From the NCBI GenBank assembly GCA_964410485.1, contig CAYPHJ010000123.1, positions 1 to 12,793 of the forward strand: DNA of 12,793 bases. Direction: 5' to 3'. This stretch comes from CAYPHJ01 sp964410485. Lineage in GTDB: Bacteria; Desulfobacterota; Binatia; UBA9968. The notes beneath the pieces were generated by a model. It was given only the letters and a program-made list of their open reading frames with translations, made no database searches and was not told the DNA's origin. Of the stretch, positions 6,680-11,585 are shown piece after piece (position 1 is the first letter of the stretch; the number at the start of each line of letters is the position of its first letter). The translations under genes were made by a program, and so were the position numbers.

Positions 6680-6802
6680 CCGCTCGGAAGTAATTCATCT
6701 ACCAACAGGGAGGAGGGCACGGACCCCTTTGTTGCAGAGGAGAATGATTTCAATTATTGGTACCTGGACGACAATACGCGGTACGGCGAGGCGCAGCTAT
6801 GA
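6680..6802 (+). pseudogene. Possible C-terminal gene remnant (unidentified)
   Basis: An open frame follows TAG at 6677-6679 and ends at TGA 6800-6802. It contains 'EEGTDPFVAEENDFN' then 'YWYLDDNTRYGEAQL'. The aromatic-rich, acidic, low-complexity-free composition and strong G/C at third codon positions in the last 30 codons look like genuine protein coding. There is no start codon with an RBS and no upstream continuation. I do not recognise the family. The CGCAAAG inverted-repeat element begins directly after the stop. It is best read as the tail of a decayed or displaced gene, but a chance ORF cannot be excluded. Confidence 0.3.
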
Positions 6803-6958
6803 GATTTACTCCCGCCAAGACGCAAAGAAGGAATTGAGGATTTGTCTGTTCGATGGGAGGATAAAAACCGGGTTATTCTGACTGCTTCGGCAAAGCTCCG
6901 CGAGGAATTCTGACGAAACGTTTTCTTTGCGTCTTGGCGCCTTTGCGGGAGATATTCT
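6803..6958. repeat. MITE-like element with perfect 17-bp inverted repeats
   Basis: CGCCAAGACGCAAAGAA at 6813-6829 is repeated as its exact reverse complement at 6923-6939, enclosing 93 nt. Outside these cores the ends still match imperfectly (ATTTACTCCCG on the left; reverse complement of the right ATATCTCCCG plus a 9-nt insertion). The interior has no convincing ORF. Its right end lies 36 nt from the start of the hydrolase gene, so it overlaps that gene's promoter region. TTGCGT (6928-6933) and GATATT (6951-6956), 17 nt apart, are a weak promoter-like pair inside it. Confidence 0.65.
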
Positions 6959-6994
6959 AAATTTCCGATTTCGTTTTTATCTATTGGGGGCAAA

Positions 6995-7864
6995 ATGAGT
7001 GAGCTTGGTTATAAAGAATACCGTGAAAGCGAGTTGGAATTTCAATTCAATCCGCAGGTGTCCGTGCCGGACTACCCGAAACTTTCCGCGGAGCGTCGAG
7101 CAAAAAGTCAAAACGTTCGGGCCACACTCAGGTCGTGGCTCGATGTTCCTTACGGTGATACGCCACGGCAAGTGATGGACATTTTTCCGGCCGGAAGCAT
7201 GCTGGCGCCGGTTTTATTATATGTTCATGGTGGGTACTGGCGCGGGGGTAGCAAGGAGGACAACTGCAATTTCGCCGATCTCTTTACTCAACATGGCGTC
7301 ACGGTGGCCGTCATGGAGTACGACCTGTGTCCGCAGGTCACGGTAACCGATATTGTACGCGAGGTGCGCTCTGCGGTGGCGTGGACTCATCGCAACATCT
7401 CACGTTATGTGGGCGATCCTGCGAGACTCTATATCGCTGGTCATTCGGCGGGCGGGCATCTAGTTGCCATGTCGCTTGCGTATAACTGGGAAAAGGCGGG
7501 TCTCCCGCCCGGATTTATCAGCGGAGCCGTTGCCACTTCGGGAGTTTATGATCTTGACATGGTCATGCGCGTGAGCGTCAATGCCGAGATTCGGATGACG
7601 CCGGAGTTGGCGAAAGAGAATAGTCCATTTTTCAACCCGCCGCGTCCCATTTGTCCTGTGCTGGTAGGAGTGGGTGGAGCCGAACCCGAAGGGTGGCAGC
7701 GAATGTCACGGGATTTTTTCCAGCTCTGCAAAGAGCAGGGTTTGGAAGCTGAATACCTTGTTGTCCCGGGTGCCAATCACTACTCCATGTCAGGTCACAT
7801 GGCAGACCCGGACAGCCCGCTCACCAGGGCCATCTTTAATCTCATCGACCGAACTGCGGCTTAG
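6995..7864 (+). CDS. Alpha/beta hydrolase, kynurenine formamidase-like
   Basis: A 289-residue, soluble, cytoplasmic alpha/beta-hydrolase (no signal peptide). The oxyanion-hole motif is HGGYW (78-82) and the nucleophile elbow is GHSAGG with S151. The catalytic His is H262 in 'PGANHYSM'. An acidic residue in 'GVGGAEPEGW' (E230 or E232) sits where the third triad member lies in kynurenine formamidase/esterase relatives. Length and the 'YxDVRxxxAWxxxxxxxxGxDPxRLYIAGHSAGGHL' layout fit the arylformamidase/carboxylesterase group. Substrates could be formyl-amides or esters; kynurenine itself is not implied because no tryptophan-pathway genes are nearby. The start is well supported: ATG preceded by GGGGG (6986-6990) 4 nt upstream. 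The gene converges with 8166-9044. Confidence 0.92.
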   Translation: MSELGYKEYRESELEFQFNPQVSVPDYPKLSAERRAKSQNVRATLRSWLDVPYGDTPRQVMDIFPAGSMLAPVLLYVHGGYWRGGSKEDNCNFADLFTQHGVTVAVMEYDLCPQVTVTDIVREVRSAVAWTHRNISRYVGDPARLYIAGHSAGGHLVAMSLAYNWEKAGLPPGFISGAVATSGVYDLDMVMRVSVNAEIRMTPELAKENSPFFNPPRPICPVLVGVGGAEPEGWQRMSRDFFQLCKEQGLEAEYLVVPGANHYSMSGHMADPDSPLTRAIFNLIDRTAA

Positions 7865-7875
7865 AGCCGCAGTTC
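7851..7875 (+). terminator. Perfect 10-bp hairpin spanning the hydrolase stop codon
   Basis: GAACTGCGGC (7851-7860), loop TTAGA, GCCGCAGTTC (7866-7875): a perfect GC-rich stem whose loop contains the TAG stop (7862-7864). There is no T-run after it, so it is not a classic intrinsic terminator. It could still stop RNase or mark the 3' end, and it runs directly into the array at 7872. Confidence 0.45.
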
Positions 7876-7906
7876 TAGTTCAAAGGTTCAACCGCTCCGT
7901 TCAAAC
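7872..7906 (+). repeat. 7-8 nt period array 3' of the hydrolase gene
   Basis: Units on the + strand: GTTCTA (7872), GTTCAAAG (7878), GTTCAACC (7886), then GTTCAAAC (7899) after a 5-nt interruption. It begins 7 nt after the stop codon in the sense orientation of the gene, and its first unit overlaps the 3' arm of the hairpin at 7851-7875. Confidence 0.72.
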
Positions 7907-7970
7907 CCTCCTCTTTCGTAGGTCATTACCCATATCTACCCCGCTGGAAACAAGCGGAGTGCGGGAGTTC

Positions 7971-8001
7971 TCCCCCTTTTTCAAAGTTTTTCAAAGGGGG
8001 A
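7971..8001. repeat. Hairpin TCCCCCTTT / AAAGGGGGA in convergent intergenic region
   Basis: TCCCCCTTT (7971-7979) pairs with AAAGGGGGA (7993-8001) around a 13-nt loop that itself contains a tandem TTTTTCAAAG. Such CCCCCTTT...AAAGGGGG inverted repeats occur as dispersed elements in several environmental bacteria. It might act as a bidirectional terminator between the converging genes at 7864 and 8166, but the T-runs lie inside rather than after the stem. The rest of 7907-8113 holds no gene that I can support. Confidence 0.4.
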
Positions 8002-8113
8002 TCGGAAAGCCCAGCACCAATTTCCAGTGTCCAGCGTGTAGACTTATGGAGCATGATCAGTCTTTCGTAGGGAGGGACGGCTCGCTTTATTCGTTCGGCG
8101 AATGTCGTTTTTT

Positions 8114-8146
8114 CTAACCCGAGACCCGGAACCCGAGACCTGAAAC
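8114..8146 (-). repeat. Exact heptad array (GTCTCGG) 3' of the NMT1-like gene
   Basis: Read on the minus strand: GTTTCAG, GTCTCGG, GTTCCGG, GTCTCGG, GTTAG, with no spacing irregularity. It starts 19 nt after the stop of the gene ending at 8166, in that gene's sense orientation. It is the G/C-rich variant of the same array family. Confidence 0.8.
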
Positions 8147-8165
8147 TGGCGGTGCGCGCAGCCGC

Positions 8166-9044
8166 TTACACTACCGCCGTTTCATAACCCGCCGTACCGG
8201 CCTGTTCGGGCGGGAACAAGTTCCAGGAGTCGATCCAGTTGCGCGTGCGTTCAAAGACCTCCCGTGGATAGGGTTCGAAGACGATGCGCTCACCGGGGCC
8301 AAATGTCTGGATATCCACCATTGAATGATATCTGTCGGGCAGCTCTTTTAGAAAGTAGTGCTTGTAAGCTTCCGGTTCCAAATCGAGGTCATGTTGTGCG
8401 CGTCGCAAGGCCTTGAAGTAGCGCTCGACGTCTGCCAAATCGGCCTCTCCGGTCACCAGATGGCCAATCATGAACGTTGTGTCGACGATCTTGCGAAAGC
8501 CGAGTTGTTCTACGACATAAAAAGGCGCGCCAAAGAGGCTCGCTGCCGGCACTTGCCGATCCACCAGCAGCGCCAAACGATCCAACAGCAGGCCGGCGAA
8601 ATGAAGCTTGATTTCTTCGCGTTTTAGGGATTTTTCGAGACCCTGTAGGGTCGAAAAATGGCTGCCAGAATGGTAGCCAACCGTGACGGGCACGTGCGCC
8701 AAATCGGCCGGTTTGCGGATAGGAGATTCCGGCGGCACAAAGATGCCGGAAGGGGCAACAGAATAGGCGTGTCCCCACATCTTGCCATGACCACCCGACG
8801 CGGCCATGTTCACTGTCCAGTGGCAGGCGGCGCTCAGGTTACATCCACGCCCGTCTTCGATGGACTCGAACGCACCGCGCTGAATGTCCACCGGCGCTGT
8901 TTCAACAGTCTGTACGCCCGCGGACCACGTTATGATCGGCTTCACAACGAACTCGTAATCCAATCCCTCCGCTCTAAAATAATCCTTTTCCTCTGCGATC
9001 CATTCCTGAAGACGCCCGTGCGAGTGGACTATGAATTTGGCCAT
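8166..9044 (-). CDS. NMT1/4,5-dihydroxyphthalate decarboxylase-like protein, no signal peptide
   Basis: A 292-residue protein with the fold pattern of type-2 periplasmic-binding-like proteins of the NMT1/TauA group. 'IAEEKDYFRAEGLDYEFV' (16-33) is the usual first helix-strand ('a...GyF..eGLdv'). 'SPIRKPADLAHVPVTVGYHSGS' (about 107-128; K110, D113 and H125 visible) matches 'I.sp.DLkGk.VgV....GS'. The C-terminal region has a helix around EPEAYKHYF. It starts MAKFIVHSHG with no signal peptide or lipobox, so it is probably cytoplasmic, as are the enzymatic relatives such as 4,5-dihydroxyphthalate decarboxylase. No ABC permease or ATPase is near. GGGAGGG lies 6 nt before ATG 9044, a strong RBS. 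It is divergent from the amidohydrolase at 9253. An enzyme or ligand sensor is more likely than a transport protein; the specific reaction is unknown. Confidence 0.82.
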   Translation of the reverse strand: MAKFIVHSHGRLQEWIAEEKDYFRAEGLDYEFVVKPIITWSAGVQTVETAPVDIQRGAFESIEDGRGCNLSAACHWTVNMAASGGHGKMWGHAYSVAPSGIFVPPESPIRKPADLAHVPVTVGYHSGSHFSTLQGLEKSLKREEIKLHFAGLLLDRLALLVDRQVPAASLFGAPFYVVEQLGFRKIVDTTFMIGHLVTGEADLADVERYFKALRRAQHDLDLEPEAYKHYFLKELPDRYHSMVDIQTFGPGERIVFEPYPREVFERTRNWIDSWNLFPPEQAGTAGYETAVV

Positions 9045-9252
9045 GGCGACCCTCCCTGGGATTACCCTTACACGTTTTCTAATCCTGTTCCAGCCGTGAG
9101 GTCAAGCATCTCCCCCGGTGGAGTTCAAGCCTCGCGTTTCGAACATTGAGTTTTGCTTTATTTTGAATTTGTTTCGAGTTTCGGATTTGTATTCTTGGGA
9201 GTTGCACGAACGAACTTCCCTGGGCTATTACCGGTCACGAGGATCACAGTCG
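9045..9252. promoter_or_regulatory. 208-nt divergent promoter region between NMT1-like and amidohydrolase genes
   Basis: It must carry the start signals for both divergent genes. CCTCCC (9051-9056) is the RBS for the minus gene and GAGG (9239-9242) for the plus gene. The middle (9130-9190) is an AT-rich TTT/GAA sequence with two exact heptads GTTTCGA and GTTTCGG (9171-9184). I see no convincing -35/-10 pair or operator palindrome. A longer reading of the amidohydrolase frame back to 9118 would translate this repeat and is not credible. Confidence 0.5.
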
Positions 9253-10143
9253 ATGCGCTACTGCATGCCGCCCGACCCAAATGCCCGCAAGCCCAGCTTT
9301 GTACCGCCAGCCAATGCCTGCGACACCCACTTTCACATATTCGGTCCGCCTGAAGAGTTTCCTTTCGCTGCCACGCGACAGTATACGCCGCCCGCCGCGC
9401 CTTTGGAACATTATCTCCATATGACCGAGGTCATCGGCTTGTCACGTGGCGTCGTCGTACAGCCGAGCGTCCACGGCCTGGACAACGCCGTAACACTCGA
9501 CGCCATCAAGAAATCCAACGGTCGTTTCCTCGGCGTCGCGCGAATCGATGACAAAACATCCGCTGCCGAGCTGCAACGACTAAGTGACGGCGGCATTCGT
9601 GGTGTTCGCTTCAATTTGCTCGACCGCCCGAGAGGTAATGTCAAGCTCGATATCTTGGATCGGGCAGTGGAACGTATCGCACAATTCGGCTGGTCGGTCG
9701 ACCTTCATATCGATGCTAAAAATCTCCTAGAGCAGGAAGAACGTATTCGGGGACTGCCGGTTCGCGTCGTCATCGACCATATGGCGCGAATCAATCCGGG
9801 AGATGGCCTTAAGCAACCGGCTTTTCAACTGCTGCTCGACTTAATGAAAGACAAGAAGTTCTGGGTCAAAGTCACCGGCGCGGACAAGCTCTGTAAAACC
9901 AGAGTCGGTGACTATTTCGGATTGCCCTTTGTGGATGTCATTCCTTTTGCCCGTGCTTTGATTGCCGCTGCGCCGGATCGTGTGATTTGGGGAACCGACT
10001 GGCCGCATTCCAACAACTTCGGACCCGGAAAGACCCCAAACGACGGCGATCTCCTCGATCTACTTGCAGAGTTCGCGCCGCAGGAAGAAACGAGAAAGCA
10101 AATCCTTGTCGATAACCCGGCAGTGTTGTATGGCTTTGATTAG
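9253..10143 (+). CDS. Amidohydrolase family 2 (LigI / 2-pyrone-4,6-dicarboxylate hydrolase-like)
   Basis: A 296-residue TIM-barrel metal-dependent hydrolase. Motifs: ACDTHFHIFGP (strand-1 H26xH28), 'LHIDAKNL' (H152), 'VRVVIDHMAR' (D175-H176), K206 in 'FWVKVTGA', 'RVIWGTDWPHSN' with the catalytic D249, and the terminal 'DNPAVLYGFD' of the amidohydrolase_2 family. This layout fits LigI, which opens the 2-pyrone-4,6-dicarboxylate lactone in protocatechuate 4,5-cleavage, and its many uncharacterised lactonase relatives. No other lig genes are visible, so the substrate is uncertain. ATG 9253 is chosen because GAGG (9239-9242) lies 10 nt upstream and the family begins just before the CDxHxH motif. 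ATG 9265 is an alternative. The truncated secreted-protein ORF begins 38 nt downstream, so the two may be co-transcribed. Confidence 0.92.
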   Translation: MRYCMPPDPNARKPSFVPPANACDTHFHIFGPPEEFPFAATRQYTPPAAPLEHYLHMTEVIGLSRGVVVQPSVHGLDNAVTLDAIKKSNGRFLGVARIDDKTSAAELQRLSDGGIRGVRFNLLDRPRGNVKLDILDRAVERIAQFGWSVDLHIDAKNLLEQEERIRGLPVRVVIDHMARINPGDGLKQPAFQLLLDLMKDKKFWVKVTGADKLCKTRVGDYFGLPFVDVIPFARALIAAAPDRVIWGTDWPHSNNFGPGKTPNDGDLLDLLAEFAPQEETRKQILVDNPAVLYGFD

Positions 10144-10181
10144 GGGTTAAAAGCAAAAATCAATTCCAAAGGTGCTAGTAC

Positions 10182-10325
10182 ATGAGACAGAGTAAAATCA
10201 CCATTTTGTTTGGCGCAGTTGTGTACTGCGCGTTGGCAATTGGAGCGGCCTCAGCTGGAACCATCCAGGGCAGCATCCGGTACGTGGGACCGCCGGTGGA
10301 AAGAACGGGGATCAAAGGACGATAA
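10182..10325 (+). CDS. N-terminal fragment of a secreted protein, truncated at an assembly gap
   Basis: The 47-residue frame starts at ATG 10182, with AAAGGTG 7 nt upstream. It has a clear signal peptide (MRQSKITILFGAVVYCALAI, then GAASAG) followed by 'GTIQGSIRYVGPPVER'. That is the first strand pair of carboxypeptidase-regulatory-like or copper-protein-like periplasmic domains ('GTI.G.V.Y.GppvE...'). Coding similarity stops at about 10306, exactly where the 55-nt sequence flanking the N gap begins; the stop codon lies inside that 55-mer. The gene is therefore either truly broken by an intergenic repeat or cut off by a faulty assembly join. The mature domain normally continues for 100 or more residues. 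The array at 10332 begins 6 nt after this stop. Confidence 0.6.
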   Translation: MRQSKITILFGAVVYCALAIGAASAGTIQGSIRYVGPPVERTGIKGR

Positions 10326-10516
10326 AAAGACGTTTCGAGTCTTCGAGTCTAAGGGTTTCGGNNNNNNNNNNNNNNNNNNNNNNNNNNNNNNNNNNNNNNN
10401 NNNNNNNNNNNNNNNNNNNNNNNNNNNNNNNNNNNNNNNNNNNNNNNNNNNNNNNNNNNNNGGGGATCAAAGGACGATAAAAAGACGTTTCGAGTCTTCG
10501 AGTCTAAGGGTTTCGG
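10307..10516. other. Assembly gap of 100 N flanked by an identical 55-nt overlap
   Basis: Positions 10307-10361 and 10462-10516 are the same 55 bases (beginning GGGGATCAAAGGACG and ending AAGGGTTTCGG) on either side of 100 N (10362-10461). An exact 55-base end overlap matches a de Bruijn k-mer of 55. The N run is therefore probably a scaffolding artefact rather than 100 unknown bases, and the local structure should not be trusted. Open frames crossing the N run are not real genes. Confidence 0.9.
10332..10361 (+). repeat. 7-8 nt period array (GTTTCGA / GTCTTCGA), interrupted by the gap
   Basis: Units on the + strand: GTTTCGA, GTCTTCGA, GTCTAAGG, GTTTCGG. Beyond the gap the same units recur at 10487-10516 and continue with GTTTTCG. 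The array starts 6 nt after the stop of the truncated ORF, in sense orientation. Its repetitiveness may be why the assembly graph branched here. Confidence 0.65.
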
Positions 10517-10525
10517 GTTTTCGAT

Positions 10526-10560
10526 CCCAAACGCCAGACTCGGGACGCGAGACCCGAGAC
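10526..10560 (-). repeat. Exact heptad array facing the preceding array, upstream of the glycosylase gene
   Basis: Read on the minus strand: GTCTCGG, GTCTCGC, GTCCCGA, GTCTGGC, GTTTGGG, all at exactly 7-nt spacing. It faces the + strand array that ends about 10523, so together they form a long imperfect inverted repeat around GATCCC. It ends 12 nt before the glycosylase start codon. Confidence 0.75.
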
Positions 10561-10572
10561 AGATGTGCCGGA

Positions 10573-11496
10573 ATGCCTGAACTGCCCGACGTTGTTGTTT
10601 ATATCGAGGCGCTGGAAGAGCGTGTCCTTGGACAGTCCATTGATAGACTCCGCATTGTAAGTCCCTTCATCGTCCGCTCCTTCGAGCCACCGATTGCTGA
10701 GGCCGAAGGCAAGACAGTCCTGCGCTTGCGCCGATTGGGAAAGCGGATTGTCTTCGAGCTGGAGAGTGATTTACTTCTTATTTTTCACTTGATGATCGCG
10801 GGACGATTTCACTGGAGGCCGCGGGGCGCCAAGCTCACGCGCAGATACGGTCTGGCAGCATTCGATTTTCCTACCGGCACGTTGCTACTGACCGAAGCCG
10901 GCACAAAGAAGCGCGCGTCGATTTACCTTGTTCATGGCGTTGATGCGCTGCAAGAGCACGATCCGCTCGGACTTGAAGTCTTGACGGCGGATCTTCGCCA
11001 GTTTCACGAGACGCTCACGCGGGAGAACCACACTCTCAAACGGGCGTTGACAGATCCTCATCTCTTTAGCGGGATCGGCAATGCCTACTCTGATGAGATT
11101 CTCCATCGCGCGCGCCTGTCTCCGGTGCGCCTAACCAAACAGCTTCGGGAAAGCGAAGTGAAAGTGCTATACGACGCAGCCCGTGAAACTCTCTCAGATT
11201 GGATTGAAAGACTCCGCCGCGAGCGCGGTAAGGGATTTCCCGAACATGTTACGGCGTTTCGCAAAGAAATGGCGGTTCATGGTAAGTACCGCAAACCCTG
11301 CCCAATCTGCGGCTCTCCCGTTCAAAGGATTGTCTATGCGGAAAACGAGACGAATTACTGCGCCCGCTGCCAAAGCGGCGGGAAGCTTCTTGCCGATCGC
11401 TCGCTATCGCGTTTGCTCAAAGCCGATTGGCCGAAGACGCTGGACGTATTGGAAGAAACAAAGCTTCAGAAGCGTCAGGTTGCTTCCGACCAATAA
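10573..11496 (+). CDS. Divergent Fpg/Nei-family DNA glycosylase
   Basis: A 307-residue base-excision-repair glycosylase/AP lyase. It starts MPELPDV, giving the catalytic N-terminal Pro and following Glu after Met removal. The conserved Lys is K57 in 'RRLGKRIV'. The helix-two-turn-helix is 'FSGIGNAYSDEIL' (165-177). The zinc finger is C243-x2-C246-x16-C263-x2-C266. It differs from classical MutM: the void-filling Met of HLGMxG is changed (HLMIAG, 72-77), and the zinc-finger Arg that contacts the lesion phosphate is Asn258 (AENETNYC). About 40 extra C-terminal residues follow the finger. These traits look like a separate subfamily, so the lesion range may differ from 8-oxoguanine. ATG 10573 must be the start because of the family N terminus; the frame reads open upstream only across N bases. 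The RBS is weak (GTGCCGGA). Convergent with the LVIVD gene. Confidence 0.92.
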   Translation: MPELPDVVVYIEALEERVLGQSIDRLRIVSPFIVRSFEPPIAEAEGKTVLRLRRLGKRIVFELESDLLLIFHLMIAGRFHWRPRGAKLTRRYGLAAFDFPTGTLLLTEAGTKKRASIYLVHGVDALQEHDPLGLEVLTADLRQFHETLTRENHTLKRALTDPHLFSGIGNAYSDEILHRARLSPVRLTKQLRESEVKVLYDAARETLSDWIERLRRERGKGFPEHVTAFRKEMAVHGKYRKPCPICGSPVQRIVYAENETNYCARCQSGGKLLADRSLSRLLKADWPKTLDVLEETKLQKRQVASDQ

Positions 11497-11502
11497 GAAG
11501 TT

Positions 11503-11526
11503 GTTCAAAAGCTCAATGGTTCCGAT
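11503..11526 (+). repeat. 8-nt period array 3' of the glycosylase gene
   Basis: Units on the + strand: GTTCAAAA, GCTCAATG, GTTCCGAT. It begins 6 nt after the stop codon in the sense orientation. It is one of two facing arrays in the 89-nt convergent gap between the glycosylase and LVIVD genes. Confidence 0.6.
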
Positions 11527-11560
11527 TGAAGGAAGAATACCTGCTTGTTCCGAATACCTT

Positions 11561-11572
11561 GAACTTTTGAAC
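11561..11572 (-). repeat. 8-nt period array 3' of the LVIVD gene
   Basis: Minus-strand units: GTTCAAAA then GTTC(AAGG), starting 13 nt after the stop at 11586. The flanking + strand sequence CGAATACCTTGAACTTT matches 2601-2617 after the sensor-permease gene except for one base (CGATTACC). This makes common descent of the two arrays more likely than chance. Confidence 0.6.
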
Positions 11573-11585
11573 GTTATGCTAACGG

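Noticed and set aside
8089..8113. Possible intrinsic terminator: ATTCG-TTCGG-CGAAT stem followed by GTCG and six T
   Set aside because: The stem is only 5 bp and lies about 225 nt beyond the nearest + strand stop. It is too weak to list.
9118..9252. 45-residue N-terminal extension of the amidohydrolase
   Set aside because: It translates an AT-rich heptad-repeat stretch with no family similarity. ATG 9253 has an RBS and fits the family N terminus.
6995..10143. A single catabolic operon of hydrolase, NMT1-like protein and amidohydrolase
   Set aside because: The three genes alternate strands (+, -, +), so they are not one transcript. Functional linkage is only suggestive.
10210..10572. Long N-terminal extension of the glycosylase through the N gap
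   Set aside because: The frame is open only because N bases cannot encode stops and because of the duplicated 55-mer. Fpg proteins must begin at MPEL.
2268..11572. CRISPR array or VNTR interpretation of the short tandem units
   Set aside because: Units are 7-8 nt with no spacers and only a few copies per locus, and no cas genes are present. This does not fit CRISPR, and the dispersal over many loci does not fit a single VNTR.
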